Source of the DNA: Prochlorococcus sp. AG-355-A09
GTDB lineage: Bacteria > Cyanobacteriota > Cyanobacteriia > PCC-6307 > Cyanobiaceae
Assembly: GCA_003280995.1 (NCBI GenBank)
Contig: QCDG01000004.1
Coordinates: 1 to 64,000 of the forward strand
Length of the DNA: 64,000 nt
Reading direction: 5' to 3'
Position numbers and translations under genes: made by a program. The notes beneath the pieces were generated by a model. It saw nothing but the letters and a program-made list of their open reading frames with translations. It was not told the DNA's origin and searched no databases. Shown here in pieces: positions 48,039-58,588 of the stretch. The first letter of the stretch is position 1; each line of letters starts with the position of its first letter.

Positions 48039-48440
48039 ATGCATATTAATGATGCGGTGTTTTTAGAGGATTTATGTCCTAAGTTCAGATTTAGACAATG
48101 GCGGAAGTCTATTCATAAGTTTACAGGAAAAAGTTGTATATATTGCGGAAAACCATCTGAATCCATTGACCATGTAATACCACGAAGCCAAGGAGGCTTA
48201 AGCACAACAGAAAACTGTGTCCCTGCCTGTCTTTCCTGTAATGGGGATAAATCGGATGAAAATGCTTTGTACTGGTATAGAAGACAAAAATTTTATGATC
48301 CTCGAAGAGCAATGGCTATAAGAGCTTGGTTAGAAGGAGATTTAAGATTAGCTATTAGATTACTTCAATGGGCAAACCCTAATTTTAAGATAAAAAATAA
48401 AAATTACATAAATGATACTTCAGAATATAAAGCAGCTTGA
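48039..48440 (+). CDS. Stand-alone HNH endonuclease family protein
   Basis: A 133-residue protein with an HNH core: CIYCG (residues 33-37), SIDHVIPRSQGG with the catalytic His, then NCVPACLSCNGDK, giving two CxxC pairs that bind zinc. The remaining third is Arg-rich. It is not preceded by an intron, intein or mobile element, so it looks like a host gene rather than a homing nuclease. A 160-base gap upstream holds nothing else recognisable. Confidence 0.88.
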   Translation: MHINDAVFLEDLCPKFRFRQWRKSIHKFTGKSCIYCGKPSESIDHVIPRSQGGLSTTENCVPACLSCNGDKSDENALYWYRRQKFYDPRRAMAIRAWLEGDLRLAIRLLQWANPNFKIKNKNYINDTSEYKAA

Positions 48441-48668
48441 CTACCAAACATTACATACTTTTATAGAGTTATAACTCTCGCATATTTTTTCCAATTCTCT
48501 TGGTGATTCTGGGAATATTAAAATTGTCGAAAATGAAATAAGAAAGACAAATAACTTTTGGTAGAATTTAAAATAAACTAAACTTACTTCTTTCTCTACA
48601 AGACGGGGGTAACTTTTGCGAATAAGAAAAGTTTTTGATTTTAAATCGGGCTCAAGAGCTGTCTTCAT
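48441..48668 (-). CDS. Small membrane protein, unknown
   Basis: A 75-residue protein read from ATG at 48668 (MKTALEPDLKSK), with one hydrophobic segment (KLFVFLISFSTILIF) and a C-terminal region with two Cys (ICESYNSIKVCNVW). Its stop abuts that of the HNH gene. The CxxxxxxxxC ending outside the membrane suggests a structured, possibly lumenal, end. No family recognised. Confidence 0.5.
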   Translation of the reverse strand: MKTALEPDLKSKTFLIRKSYPRLVEKEVSLVYFKFYQKLFVFLISFSTILIFPESPRELEKICESYNSIKVCNVW

Positions 48669-48703
48669 AATCAATTAATACATATGTACTACTTTAGCCA
48701 AGC

Positions 48704-49582
48704 ATGAAAAAATCTGCAAGTTTACTGGGAAAAAAGAATAAATTTTTAATTTTGGGAAGTGGTTTCAGCGGTAGTTTTTTTGCAAACACTATAAGAAAAT
48801 TAGGTTGCACTGTTTTAACAAGCTCAAGATCTGCAAGCAAAGATCCAAATAGTTTTATTTTCAATAGTGAAAACAATGTGATTCCTGATGAAGAAATTTT
48901 TGATGGAGTCACTCATGTCCTTAGTTGCATACCTCCTGACAAAAATGGTAATGATCCTGTATTAAAAAGCCTTCAAAGTAAACTAAAAGATTTATCCCTT
49001 GAATGGGTTGGATACTTATCTACCACAGGAGTTTATGGAAACACTGAAGGTGGTTGGGTTTCTGAGACAGATCAGCCTAATCCTTTTCAAAAAAGAAGTC
49101 ATAATAGATTAAATTGCGAAAAAAAATGGATTGATTCTAGTTTGCCCGTTCAGATTTTTAGATTACCTGGAATATATGGACCTGGAAGATCCACGTTTGA
49201 AGCAATCAAAAATCAAAAAATTCGAGTTATCTCAAAAAAAGCTCAAGTATTTTCAAGAGTTCATGTTGCTGATATTACACATGCGATTATTTATTTATTA
49301 CAAAATAAAAATTGCTTAAAGTTTCACCAAATCATTAATATTGCAGATGACGAACCATGTTCTCAGATAGAAGTTATTCAGTATTGTTACGATTTACTTG
49401 GTTTAACAATGCCAAAGCCAATATTATTTGAGAACGCAAAAGATCAATTATCACCTATCGCTCAATCTTTTTGGATGGAAAATAGAAGAATTTCGAACAA
49501 ACTTTTATGCGAAACACTCGGTTATAAACTGATTTATAAAAACTATAAAATAGGCTTGAAAAATTGCTATCTAAATAGTTAA
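48704..49582 (+). CDS. Atypical SDR / NAD-dependent epimerase-like protein (YeeZ type)
   Basis: A 292-residue Rossmann protein. The nucleotide motif is ILGSGFSGSFFA (residues about 17-28), with LSTTGVYGN supplying the Ser/Tyr region and FRLPGIYGPGRS the substrate loop. It resembles YeeZ-like NAD-dependent epimerases whose substrate is not known. An alternative assignment is a nucleoside-diphosphate-sugar epimerase. It is followed 22 bases later by pdxA on the same strand. Confidence 0.85.
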   Translation: MKKSASLLGKKNKFLILGSGFSGSFFANTIRKLGCTVLTSSRSASKDPNSFIFNSENNVIPDEEIFDGVTHVLSCIPPDKNGNDPVLKSLQSKLKDLSLEWVGYLSTTGVYGNTEGGWVSETDQPNPFQKRSHNRLNCEKKWIDSSLPVQIFRLPGIYGPGRSTFEAIKNQKIRVISKKAQVFSRVHVADITHAIIYLLQNKNCLKFHQIINIADDEPCSQIEVIQYCYDLLGLTMPKPILFENAKDQLSPIAQSFWMENRRISNKLLCETLGYKLIYKNYKIGLKNCYLNS

Positions 49583-49604
49583 AAAATAAACTTAAAAACT
49601 TTTT

Positions 49605-50639
49605 ATGAATTTTCAAAATAAAAATAAAATATTGAAGGTAGTATTAAGCGTCGGAGATGAGTCAGGTATTGGACCTGAAATAATCTTAAAAGCACTTTGT
49701 TCTAATGAGATACCAGAAAATATTGACTACACATTAGTTGGATCAAAAAAAAATCTACAAAATACATATAAATACCTTAGATCCTTAGGATTAAAAAACC
49801 TTGCAAATCCTAAAAATTTAAAGATACATGATCTAGAAATTTCTTCATCAGATAATGACCCTAAATCAAGTTATGGCAATTCAAGTTTCCAATATTTAAG
49901 AAAAGCAATAGAAATTGTAAAGGAATCTCCTAATTCTGCACTTGTAACTGGACCAATTTGCAAGAAATCTTGGTCTTCAGCAGGTCATTACTTCTCTGGT
50001 CAAACTGAAGTACTCGCAAAAGCATGTGGAGTAAAAAACGTTGGAATGTTATTTACAGCAAAATCACCAATTACAGGTTGGAGATTTAACACTTTACTAG
50101 CTACAACCCACATATCCCTGTCTGAAGTTCCCAAGAAATTAAATACAGAATTAATCCACTCTAAATTGGATCTTTTCAAAGATTTTTGTAATACCTATAC
50201 TGAAAAACCTACTTTAAAAGTCGCAGGATTAAACCCTCATGCCGGCGAAGAAGGTCTTTTAGGTCATGAAGAAAAGGATTGGCTCAATGATGCATTAATT
50301 ACGTGGAATGAGAAGAATAAAGATATTAGATTATTTGGCCCTTTATCACCAGATAGTTGCTGGAATTCTTCGGTAATAGCATGGAATGACAAAAATGCTG
50401 AAAAACATGATGGCATTCTTGCTATGTATCATGATCAAGGTTTAATACCAATTAAAGTGATAGCTCTTAATTACTCAGTAAATACCACAATCGGTTTACC
50501 TTTTATAAGAACCTCTCCAGATCATGGAACGGGATTTGATATTGCTGGCAAAGGAATTGCTCAATCTCAAAGCATGATTGAGGCTATTAAGGCTGCCGTA
50601 GAGATGACTAACAATTCAAGACTGCTTAACACGCATTAA
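49605..50639 (+). CDS. pdxA: 4-hydroxythreonine-4-phosphate dehydrogenase
   Basis: PdxA of the DXP-dependent vitamin B6 pathway; oxidises 4-phosphohydroxy-threonine. The start SVGDESGIGPEI (usually GDPAGIGPE), GPICKKSW, and the metal-binding His and Asp segments LNPHAGEEGLLG and AMYHDQGLIPIK are present. Length 344 is normal. Its last 24 bases overlap the convergent accB. Confidence 0.95.
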   Translation: MNFQNKNKILKVVLSVGDESGIGPEIILKALCSNEIPENIDYTLVGSKKNLQNTYKYLRSLGLKNLANPKNLKIHDLEISSSDNDPKSSYGNSSFQYLRKAIEIVKESPNSALVTGPICKKSWSSAGHYFSGQTEVLAKACGVKNVGMLFTAKSPITGWRFNTLLATTHISLSEVPKKLNTELIHSKLDLFKDFCNTYTEKPTLKVAGLNPHAGEEGLLGHEEKDWLNDALITWNEKNKDIRLFGPLSPDSCWNSSVIAWNDKNAEKHDGILAMYHDQGLIPIKVIALNYSVNTTIGLPFIRTSPDHGTGFDIAGKGIAQSQSMIEAIKAAVEMTNNSRLLNTH

Positions 50640-51122
50640 AACTTGACCAAATTCAACTGGTGTTCCATTTTCAACGAGAATCTCTACAATTTCAGCATTA
50701 AATTCAGATTCAATTTCATTCATTAACTTCATTGCTTCCAAAATACAAATAGTTTGACCGACCTTAACGTTATTTCCCACTTCGACAAATGGCTCCTCAC
50801 CAGGCGCTGCAGCCCTGTAGAATGTCCCAACCATAGGAGAAGTAATTTCAGTTAGGTCAGAACGTCCTGGGGGTGCCACCTGAGGCGCTTCAGGCTCATT
50901 AACAACTGGAATATTATCATTAATAGTTTTTTGATGCGCAATTGTCTGCTTATCAAATGAAGTATTAGAAACTAAATTATTAATAACTTGATTCTGATCA
51001 AATACATTCCTTTTTATTTCGAGTTTAAAATCTTCTCCCTCTAGCGAGAACTCTTGAATATCACTTGTAGAGATTTTCTCTATTAAGCGATCTAAGTCAT
51101 CATGATCTAATTTCATAGCCAT
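50616..51122 (-). CDS. accB: Acetyl-CoA carboxylase biotin carboxyl carrier protein
   Basis: Carries the biotin that AccC carboxylates. The biotinyl domain (about residues 88-168) holds ILEAMKLMNEIE with the biotinylated Lys. It also has TSPMVGTFYRAAAPGEEPFVEVG with the protruding thumb of AccB. The N-terminal 85 residues are a polar linker. Length 168 is normal. Its ATG overlaps the end of efp by one base, the efp-accB order common in cyanobacteria. Confidence 0.96.
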   Translation of the reverse strand: MAMKLDHDDLDRLIEKISTSDIQEFSLEGEDFKLEIKRNVFDQNQVINNLVSNTSFDKQTIAHQKTINDNIPVVNEPEAPQVAPPGRSDLTEITSPMVGTFYRAAAPGEEPFVEVGNNVKVGQTICILEAMKLMNEIESEFNAEIVEILVENGTPVEFGQVLMRVKQS

Positions 51123-51682
51123 TAATTTTCACGTCCAAGATAAGTGTCATTTCGAGTATCAACTTTAATCATTTCTCCCACAGAAATAAATAAAGGAACC
51201 ATAACTTGAGCACCTGTTTCTAGAATAGCTGGTTTCGTGCCCCCGCTAGCAGTATCACCTTTAACTCCTGGATCAGTCTCTGTAACTTTCAAAGTAATAG
51301 ATATTGGAAGTTCTACTTCTAAAACTTTACCATTATGGAAAATTACATTAACCTCCATTCCCTCTTTCAAATACTTTGCACCTTTACCGATTTGTTCAGA
51401 GGTGAGTCTTGTCTCTTCAAAACTTGTCATATCCATAAAAACATAATCACCAGACTCCACATAAGTATGCTGCAGGTTAGACTTTTCAAGGATAGCCTGC
51501 TGTACTGATTCTCCGGCTCGAAAAGTTTTTTCAACAACGTTGCCGCTTTGAACTGATTTTAATTTTGTTCGTACAAAAGCAGAACCCTTGCCAGGCTTGA
51601 CATGTAGAAATTCTACAACACGCCAAACTTGTCCATCCAATTCGATGGTAGTACCTGTGCGAAAATCGTTACTGGAAATCAT
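51122..51682 (-). CDS. efp: Elongation factor P
   Basis: Relieves ribosome stalling at polyproline. The three OB-like domains are present over 186 residues, with [32 protein letters not shown] at the tip loop. The loop residue is Lys in PGKGSA, as in EF-P that may be modified by EpmA or other routes. The true start is ATG at 51682 (MISSNDF), nine codons into a longer frame. It is translationally linked with accB and diverges from the cyclophilin gene (44 bases). Confidence 0.96.
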   Translation of the reverse strand: MISSNDFRTGTTIELDGQVWRVVEFLHVKPGKGSAFVRTKLKSVQSGNVVEKTFRAGESVQQAILEKSNLQHTYVESGDYVFMDMTSFEETRLTSEQIGKGAKYLKEGMEVNVIFHNGKVLEVELPISITLKVTETDPGVKGDTASGGTKPAILETGAQVMVPLFISVGEMIKVDTRNDTYLGREN

Positions 51683-51726
51683 TCCTGTATTACATCCCCC
51701 AAGGATCATAAACCTGCAAGAGTGCT

Positions 51727-52818
51727 ATGCAAAAATTCTTATCAAATCAGAACAAACTTTTCTTAATTCTATCGATTGTAATTTTACAGGTTTTTCTTTT
51801 AAAACCTATTCAAGTATTAGCTGATTTACCTACTGGAAATGCAGTAAAAGACCCTAGTGCAATCCTCAGGAACGCACTCCCTATCAAGCAAGTTGAGTTA
51901 CAAGAAATTCAACACAAATTAGAAGAAACCAGTGACCTTGTAAGAGGAGGAAGATGGCCAGCTCTCACGAAAACTGTTACAAAATGTCAATCTTTACTAA
52001 AAAAATACCAGAGTAAAATTATTCAAGAATTACCAAACAATAAAAAGAATATTGCTGAAAAAACATTTTTAGAACTCAAAGAAAATTTTGATAGTCTTCA
52101 AGATTACTCTAAATCAAAGGATAAATACTCATTTATAGCTACTCGAAGAAATGCACTAGATAAAATAGGTGGATTAGAAGAATATTTTCTACCAAATGAA
52201 TTTCCATACTCTATTCCCAAAGAATTTGATGATTTACCAAGATTACTTGGCAGAGCAAAAGTCAATATAAAAACCTCTAAAGGTGACATGCAAGCTATTG
52301 TGGATGGATTTAACGCCCCACTAACGGCAGGAGCATTTATAGATTTATCTTCAAAAAACTTCTACAATGATTTACCTATCAACAGAGCAGAAGAATTTTT
52401 TGTACTGCAAACAGGTGATCCAATTGGTAAAGATATTGGTTACATAGATCCTGAAACAAACAAAGAACGTAACGTTCCCCTAGAAATTAGAATTCCTGAT
52501 GAAAAAGATACTTTTTATAATCAAACTTTTGAAGATTTAGGTCTTTACACAGAGACACCAACATTACCATTTGCAACACTTGGAACTCTAGGATGGTCGC
52601 ATTCAAATACCGCAGTTGATGATGGCTCATCGCAATTTTTCTTCTTTTTATATGAGGCAGAATTAAATCCAGCAGGTCGAAATTTAATTGACGGGAGGAA
52701 TGCTGCTTTTGGTTACGTTGTAGATGGATTTGATGTATTAGAAGAGCTAACTAAAGATGACACAATAATTTCAATTGATGTTTTAGAAGGGATTGAAAAC
52801 CTCAAATTAAATGCATAA
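51727..52818 (+). CDS. CYP38/TLP40-type lumenal cyclophilin
   Basis: A 363-residue cyclophilin-type peptidyl-prolyl isomerase. A signal peptide (LFLILSIVILQVFLL, cleavage after VLA near residue 32) directs it to the lumen or periplasm. A helical domain (about 33-170) precedes the cyclophilin domain (about 175-355), as in CYP38/TLP40, which helps assemble photosystem II. Cyclophilin residues are much degenerate (FFFFLYEAEL, GRNAAFGYVVDG), so isomerase activity may be weak. The last 8 bases overlap thiL. Confidence 0.85.
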   Translation: MQKFLSNQNKLFLILSIVILQVFLLKPIQVLADLPTGNAVKDPSAILRNALPIKQVELQEIQHKLEETSDLVRGGRWPALTKTVTKCQSLLKKYQSKIIQELPNNKKNIAEKTFLELKENFDSLQDYSKSKDKYSFIATRRNALDKIGGLEEYFLPNEFPYSIPKEFDDLPRLLGRAKVNIKTSKGDMQAIVDGFNAPLTAGAFIDLSSKNFYNDLPINRAEEFFVLQTGDPIGKDIGYIDPETNKERNVPLEIRIPDEKDTFYNQTFEDLGLYTETPTLPFATLGTLGWSHSNTAVDDGSSQFFFFLYEAELNPAGRNLIDGRNAAFGYVVDGFDVLEELTKDDTIISIDVLEGIENLKLNA

Positions 52819-53797
52819 AGAAATATTAGAAGATATAGGGGAAAAAGAATTAATAAATAGGCTAGGAAAATTTATGCCTAAAAACCAAATTTCAGATGAT
52901 TGCGCTTTAATCAGAACTAAAAATAAAAATTTACTTGTAAATACTGATTCTTTGGTAGAAAATGTTCATTTTAATGACATTACTATTTGTCCTGGGGACC
53001 TTGGGTGGAAAGCAGTTGTAAGCAACATATCTGACTTATTATCTAGTGGAAGCAAGAAAACTATTGGTATTACAATAAGCCTAGTTCTACCTTCTAGAAC
53101 TGAGTGGATTTGGGTTGAAGAATTATACAAAGGGATAAATAAAGCATTAAAAGAATATGGCGGCGTAATTCTAGGAGGAGATTGCTCAAAGGGGAATGAA
53201 AAAATTATTTCGATTACGGCCTTTGGAATTCAAGGTGAACTTGAATTACGAAGAAACGCATGTAAACCAGGGGACATAATCTTAACTACAGGAATTCATG
53301 GTCTTAGCAAACTTGGATTTTTGATACAAAATAAAACTAATTTCGATAAAAAATTTTCTCTTAATGAAAGATTAATCGCTAAGTCCGTTGAACATTTTTG
53401 TCGCCCTAGAGTTTACCCAAATTTTCTAAATAATCTCCTCAAAACTCGCTCAAATAAAAAAATCAAGCGGATAGGATGTACTGATAGCAGTGATGGTCTA
53501 TTTCAAGCTTTACAAGATTTAGCAAGTGCTAGCAAATGCAAAGCAATTATTAATTATGAAAAAATGCCCAAAGATAAGGATTGGCCACAAGGAGATAAAT
53601 GGGACGGATATTATTTTTATGGAGGTGAAGATTACGAATTAGTTTTCTCATTGCCGAAAAAGTGGGCAAAGAATTTAACTAAACTTGATAAAGATATTAA
53701 CGAGATTGGTTTTTTTGCTGATGGTGAACCATCAATAGTATTTAAAGAAAGTAACAAAAACAAATTATTAAATAAAACACCTTTCAAGCACTTTTAA
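52811..53797 (+). CDS. thiL: Thiamine-monophosphate kinase
   Basis: Phosphorylates thiamine monophosphate to the diphosphate. Landmarks are DDCALI near residue 30, NTDSLVENVHF, GDLGWKAVVSNISDL, the GGDCSKG loop, TDSSDGLFQAL and GGEDYELVFSLP. Length 328 is normal. It begins inside the last codons of the cyclophilin gene (8-base overlap) and converges with gap2 directly. Confidence 0.95.
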   Translation: MHKEILEDIGEKELINRLGKFMPKNQISDDCALIRTKNKNLLVNTDSLVENVHFNDITICPGDLGWKAVVSNISDLLSSGSKKTIGITISLVLPSRTEWIWVEELYKGINKALKEYGGVILGGDCSKGNEKIISITAFGIQGELELRRNACKPGDIILTTGIHGLSKLGFLIQNKTNFDKKFSLNERLIAKSVEHFCRPRVYPNFLNNLLKTRSNKKIKRIGCTDSSDGLFQALQDLASASKCKAIINYEKMPKDKDWPQGDKWDGYYFYGGEDYELVFSLPKKWAKNLTKLDKDINEIGFFADGEPSIVFKESNKNKLLNKTPFKHF

Positions 53798-54820
53798 TTA
53801 TTCCCAATTTTTTGCAACAATCTCTGCCAAATCTACAACTCGCTGACTATAACCCCACTCATTGTCATACCATGCAAGCACCTTTACAAGGTTATCTCCA
53901 ATGCACATAGTAAGGTCACTATCTACAATTGATGATTCATTAGTACCTGCATAATCGCTTGATACTAATGGTTCATCTCCATACTTAATAATGCCTTTCA
54001 TTGAGCTTAGAGATGCTTCCTTAAGAGCATTGTTAACTTCTTCAGCTGTGACAGATTTAGAAGATTCAAAAACAAAATCTACTGCTGAAACGTTAGGAGT
54101 TGGAACTCTCATTGCAATTCCTGTTAATTTGCCTTTCATTTCTGGGTATACCAGAGCTACTGCTTTTGCAGCTCCTGTTGAAGTAGGAACGATGTTTGTA
54201 GCAGCGGCTCTAGCCCTTCTTAGATCTCTATGACTATTATCTAAAATTCTTTGATCCCCTGTATAACTATGAATTGTAGTCATCAAGCCTTTGTTAATCC
54301 CAAAAGTTTGGTCTAAAACTTTAACTACTGGAGCTAAACAGTTCGTAGTACAACTAGCATTACTCAAAATATCATAATCTTCATGTTTATATGTATCAGC
54401 ATTGACTCCAACTACATAAGTACCAACACCATCTCCTTTACCGGGTGCAGTCAAGATAACTTTTTTTGCTCCTACCTCTAAGTGCTTACTTGCCCCTACG
54501 TCTGTATTAAATACTCCAGTAGATTCAATAACCAAATCAACACCCCAGTCTTTCCAAGGGAGATTCATTGGGTTTCTATCAGAGAAACATTTAATCGTCT
54601 TATTATTAATTACAAAAGTATCGTCAGTATATTGGATATCAACACCATCAAGTTGACCAAGAACTGAGTCATATTTTAACAGATGAGCATTAGTCTTAGG
54701 ATCTGAGGTAACGTTAATTCCAACTACTTCAATATTGGTGTAAGCCCCTCTACTAAGCCAACAACGCATAAAGTTTCGACCAATTCTGCCAAAGCCGTTA
54801 ATTGCAACACGCAAAGTCAT
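53798..54820 (-). CDS. gap2: Glyceraldehyde-3-phosphate dehydrogenase, Gap2 type
   Basis: Calvin cycle/gluconeogenic GAPDH, 340 residues. [10 protein letters not shown] opens the Rossmann domain, and the catalytic Cys is in [13 protein letters not shown]. The phosphate-binding [20 protein letters not shown] follows, and WYDNEWGYS closes. The residue pattern after the early beta strand ([13 protein letters not shown], no Asp at the usual NAD-binding position) agrees with dual NAD(P) use of Gap2. The 190-base gap upstream to murC is AT-rich with no feature I can support. Confidence 0.95.
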   Translation of the reverse strand: MTLRVAINGFGRIGRNFMRCWLSRGAYTNIEVVGINVTSDPKTNAHLLKYDSVLGQLDGVDIQYTDDTFVINNKTIKCFSDRNPMNLPWKDWGVDLVIESTGVFNTDVGASKHLEVGAKKVILTAPGKGDGVGTYVVGVNADTYKHEDYDILSNASCTTNCLAPVVKVLDQTFGINKGLMTTIHSYTGDQRILDNSHRDLRRARAAATNIVPTSTGAAKAVALVYPEMKGKLTGIAMRVPTPNVSAVDFVFESSKSVTAEEVNNALKEASLSSMKGIIKYGDEPLVSSDYAGTNESSIVDSDLTMCIGDNLVKVLAWYDNEWGYSQRVVDLAEIVAKNWE

Positions 54821-55012
54821 AACTAATAATTTCTAAATGATTAACCTAAGTTGCTGATCATACTGAATTTTGTGCAATAACGTAAGGTTTTTTTGATTTA
54901 TTAAGCAAATAAGTCTAGTTTTGTATTAATTCAAGAAAAAAAACATTTTTTTTTAAGAAAAAATAGCAAAATTTTACCTAGAAGTTATTTTGATTTAAGT
55001 AAAAGATAAACA

Positions 55013-56428
55013 TTGGATAAAAAATTACTGTTGAAAAGTCATTTTCATTTTATTGGGATTGGAGGTATTGGGATGTCAGCATTAGCAATAGGTTTACTTA
55101 AAAGAGGTTGTTCAGTTTCAGGATCTGATTTAGTTAAAAACGATGAAACTAAAAAATTAGAGAAATTAGGTGCAGTAATCTTTACTTCTCAAATTCGACA
55201 AAATATTGAATTTGTTATTTCAAGATTTACCAACAAATTGATTAATTTTGTTGTAAGCTCCGCGATCAAGCCAGAAAATGAAGAATTTTTGTACTGCAGA
55301 GAAAAAAATTTATCAATAAAACATCGTTCAGAGATACTTGCAATGCTGATGCGTACTTATACTACACTGGCGGTAGCCGGCAGCCACGGAAAAACATCAA
55401 CCAGTACATTTCTATCTACAATACTTGAGTTATGTACACGTAATTCTTCTTCAATAACTGGAGGAATAATTCCTATTTACAACTCTAATTGTCATTTAGA
55501 AAATACAAAATTCTTAGTGGCTGAAGTTGATGAATCTGATGGGACAATTAACAAATATAAGTCTGATATCGGAATAATCAATAACATTGATTTTGATCAT
55601 TGTGATCACTTTTCTAATTTAAGTGAAGTCATATCTTCATTTAAAAGTTTTGCTAAAAACTCTAAAAAATTACTACTTAATTTTGATTGTGAAACCTCAA
55701 GAAAAAATTTTTATTCCAATTATAAGTGGTCAAACACAACGGTTAAAAATGTAGCTTATGCAATAATTCCGACTGAAATTAATTCAAAGTATACAATTGG
55801 AAAATATTATGAAAATGAAAATTTTATTAGTAATTTAAATATTCCAATTCCAGGATTACATAATCTTTCTAATATCACCGCAGCAATAGCAGCTTCAAGA
55901 ATGATAGGAGTAGATTTTATAGAAATTAAGAAAAATATAAAACATCTTAAACTCCCAAAAAAAAGATTTGAATTTAAAGGCCAAATAGGTGAAAGAAGTT
56001 TATATGATGATTATGCACATCACCCAAACGAAATAAAAGAGACGATTAAATTAGGAAGATTATTTATTAAGCAAAAACATAATAATGATTCTCCCAAAAG
56101 TCGATTAAGATTAATAGCTATATTTCAACCTCATAGATACTCTCGAGTAAAGCAATTTACTGAAGAATTCGCTGAAGAATTATCAAAAGCAGATGTTATT
56201 TATGTAACCAGTATTTATGGAGCAGGAGAAGGAAACGAAGATCAAATTACTTCGAAAATTATCACTGATTTAATTTATAAAAAAAATCAAAATGTTAAGT
56301 ACATAAATAATTATTATGAAGTTACAAAGAATTTTTACGAATTAACTCAAAAAGGAGATTTAATTTTGAATATGGGAGCTGGTGATTGTCATAATTTATG
56401 GACAATTTTAAATGAAAAAAATAATTAA
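55013..56428 (+). CDS. murC: UDP-N-acetylmuramate--L-alanine ligase
   Basis: First amino-acid-adding Mur ligase of peptidoglycan. GIGGIGMSALA is the UDP-binding loop, GSHGKTSTS the P-loop, and VDESDGT and DDYAHHPNEIK are the conserved catalytic and ADP-ribose regions. Length 471 is normal. The start is TTG at 55013. murB follows 16 bases later. Confidence 0.96.
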   Translation: MDKKLLLKSHFHFIGIGGIGMSALAIGLLKRGCSVSGSDLVKNDETKKLEKLGAVIFTSQIRQNIEFVISRFTNKLINFVVSSAIKPENEEFLYCREKNLSIKHRSEILAMLMRTYTTLAVAGSHGKTSTSTFLSTILELCTRNSSSITGGIIPIYNSNCHLENTKFLVAEVDESDGTINKYKSDIGIINNIDFDHCDHFSNLSEVISSFKSFAKNSKKLLLNFDCETSRKNFYSNYKWSNTTVKNVAYAIIPTEINSKYTIGKYYENENFISNLNIPIPGLHNLSNITAAIAASRMIGVDFIEIKKNIKHLKLPKKRFEFKGQIGERSLYDDYAHHPNEIKETIKLGRLFIKQKHNNDSPKSRLRLIAIFQPHRYSRVKQFTEEFAEELSKADVIYVTSIYGAGEGNEDQITSKIITDLIYKKNQNVKYINNYYEVTKNFYELTQKGDLILNMGAGDCHNLWTILNEKNN

Positions 56429-56444
56429 AATAAACAACTAATTT

Positions 56445-57338
56445 ATGAAAAAAAAAATTTTTTCTGAAAACTGTAATTTAAGTAGTTATACAACTATAAA
56501 AGTGGGAGGAGTGGCTGAATATTTTGCTGAGCCAAGAAGCGTTGAAGAACTTTTATATCTAATAAAATGGGCTAATTTAAACAAACAAAGATATCAAATA
56601 ATTGGCGCAGGTTCAAATCTATTAATAAATAATATTTTCATCAAAGGCTTAGTTATGTGTACGAAAAAATTGAAATCATTAAAGATAGAGCCATATTCAG
56701 GAATTGTTGAGGCGGAAGCAGGAGTTATGCTGCCAACATTATCTAATGCTCTTGCTAAAAATAGGTTGCAAGGAGGTGAATGGGCTGTTGGAATTCCAGG
56801 AACATTAGGAGGGGCAATTTATATGAATGCTGGTACAGGTAATATATCTCTAGCAAAAAATCTTATTTCCGTAAAAGTTATAAATAATAAAACTAATGAA
56901 GAACTTCAAATTGAAAAAAAAGATATCAATTTTGAGTATAGATTTAGCTCTTTTCAAAGTAATGATTTGACAATTATTAGTGCAAAGCTACATTTTGAAC
57001 CTAATGGAAATCTAGAACAATTAATTCAAACAACCAAAAATAACCTTAAATTAAAAACTGAAACGCAACCATATCATCTACCAAGTTTTGGTAGTGTTTT
57101 TAAAAATCCTGAAAATAATTATGCAGCAAAATTAATTGATGATATGGGTTTAAAGGGATTTAAAATTGGCGGTGCTGAAATTTCTACAATGCATTCAAAT
57201 TTTATAATTAACAATTCTTCAGCAAGTTCAAAAGATATTTATGAATTAATAACTGTAATTCAACAAAAAGTACTACAAAAAAAAGGAATTTATCTACAAC
57301 CGGAAGTAAGAATGATTGGTTTTGACTATCCTGATTAA
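56445..57338 (+). CDS. murB: UDP-N-acetylenolpyruvoylglucosamine reductase
   Basis: FAD-dependent reductase that makes UDP-MurNAc. The FAD motifs [16 protein letters not shown] and GAGSNLLI are clear, followed by [15 protein letters not shown]. The catalytic Ser sits in [10 protein letters not shown], and the C-terminal Glu in QPEVRMIG. Length 297 fits the type with a short third domain. It directly follows murC and precedes ybaB. Confidence 0.96.
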   Translation: MKKKIFSENCNLSSYTTIKVGGVAEYFAEPRSVEELLYLIKWANLNKQRYQIIGAGSNLLINNIFIKGLVMCTKKLKSLKIEPYSGIVEAEAGVMLPTLSNALAKNRLQGGEWAVGIPGTLGGAIYMNAGTGNISLAKNLISVKVINNKTNEELQIEKKDINFEYRFSSFQSNDLTIISAKLHFEPNGNLEQLIQTTKNNLKLKTETQPYHLPSFGSVFKNPENNYAAKLIDDMGLKGFKIGGAEISTMHSNFIINNSSASSKDIYELITVIQQKVLQKKGIYLQPEVRMIGFDYPD

Positions 57339-57354
57339 AGAAACTTTTTTTAAA

Positions 57355-57705
57355 ATGGCGGGTTTTGGACTTCCTAACTTTGGACAACTTACAGAAGCTT
57401 TTAAAAAAGCTAAACAAATTCAGCAAGATGCTCAAAAATTACAAGATGAACTTGAAAATATGCAGATTGAAGGCAAAAGTGATGATGAAATGATAAAAGT
57501 TTGGATAAGTGGAAACCAACTTCCTTTAAAAGTAGAAGTACAAGAAAATATCTTAAATGCAAATAAAGAACAAATAGAGCAAAACATACTACAAGCTATT
57601 CAAAAAGCTCATGAATTATCAACTACAACTATGAAAGAAAGGATGAATGACTTGACTGGCGGATTAAATCTTAATCTTCCTGGTTTTGATAATAGTGACT
57701 CTTAG
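57355..57705 (+). CDS. YbaB/EbfC family nucleoid-associated protein
   Basis: A 116-residue DNA-binding dimer of the EbfC type, with [30 protein letters not shown] (helix), a [10 protein letters not shown] strand, and a [13 protein letters not shown] tail. The start is ATG at 57355 (MAGFGLP) rather than a longer frame starting at 57316 inside murB. It follows murB by 16 bases. Its last 35 bases overlap the convergent rsgA. Confidence 0.93.
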   Translation: MAGFGLPNFGQLTEAFKKAKQIQQDAQKLQDELENMQIEGKSDDEMIKVWISGNQLPLKVEVQENILNANKEQIEQNILQAIQKAHELSTTTMKERMNDLTGGLNLNLPGFDNSDS

Positions 57706-58588
57706 AAGACTCAATCATTTCTCTATAAAAAGAATATCTTTCGAAGGATTTATTTAAATTACATCCCTCATCTTCTAGATGTAAGCAGTCCCGAAATTTA
57801 CACTTAATACCTTCTTCGATTACCTGTTTATATATTTCTGGATAAAGATTTGGTAACAACTTAATATCAACCTCTAGAGGTTGCATATTAAATCCAGGAG
57901 TATCAACAATGTAACTTTGCTTAGATATAGAAAATAACTCAACATTTCGAGTAGTATTTTTTCCTCTCTTAATTTTCTTGGAAACTGGAGCAGTAGAGTT
58001 TTGAAGACCTGGAATTATCTTGTTAAGCAAAGTAGTTTTACCAACACCGGATGGGCCCATAAAAATCGAACACTTTTTTTTCTTTAACTGAGCTAATAAA
58101 TCTTCAAAGTGATCAGATTTATATAAATTTAAAAAAATTGCTTGATAACCCCATTTCTTGAATTTATCAAGTAGAAAAATCTGTTTTTTGTCTGATATTA
58201 AATCACACTTTGTCAAAACTAATGACACTTCTACCCCCATAGATTCTGCTGATATCAAAAACCTATTAACTTGAGATAAATTTAACTTTGGCTCTTCAAC
58301 TGAAAAAGTAATATAAATGTTAGAAATATTTGCAACTGATGGTCTATTTAGTAAATTTTTTCTTTTTTTTAGACTTGCTATTACTGCCCGTTTGCTTGTT
58401 AAATCAATATTATCAATTTCTACTTCATCTCCAACATAAATTAATTGATCTTTGAAATTTATAGACTTTCTTACCTTACATAATAATCTTTCGCTATTTC
58501 CAAAGTTATCTTTATTTTTTAGGTCAACTAAGAAAAATTCATTAAATTTTTTCGTAACTAAACCTAAATGTTTACTATTAGTTGTCAT
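57671..58588 (-). CDS. rsgA: Ribosome small-subunit GTPase RsgA
   Basis: Circularly permuted GTPase for 30S maturation. The order G4-G1-G3 is visible: LTKCDL first, then [12 protein letters not shown], then DTPGF. The N-terminal OB domain runs to about residue 70 and the C-terminal zinc knuckle includes [14 protein letters not shown]. Length 305 is normal. It overlaps the TusA-like gene start region by 11 bases and converges with ybaB. Confidence 0.95.
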   Translation of the reverse strand: MTTNSKHLGLVTKKFNEFFLVDLKNKDNFGNSERLLCKVRKSINFKDQLIYVGDEVEIDNIDLTSKRAVIASLKKRKNLLNRPSVANISNIYITFSVEEPKLNLSQVNRFLISAESMGVEVSLVLTKCDLISDKKQIFLLDKFKKWGYQAIFLNLYKSDHFEDLLAQLKKKKCSIFMGPSGVGKTTLLNKIIPGLQNSTAPVSKKIKRGKNTTRNVELFSISKQSYIVDTPGFNMQPLEVDIKLLPNLYPEIYKQVIEEGIKCKFRDCLHLEDEGCNLNKSFERYSFYREMIESSKSHYYQNQED

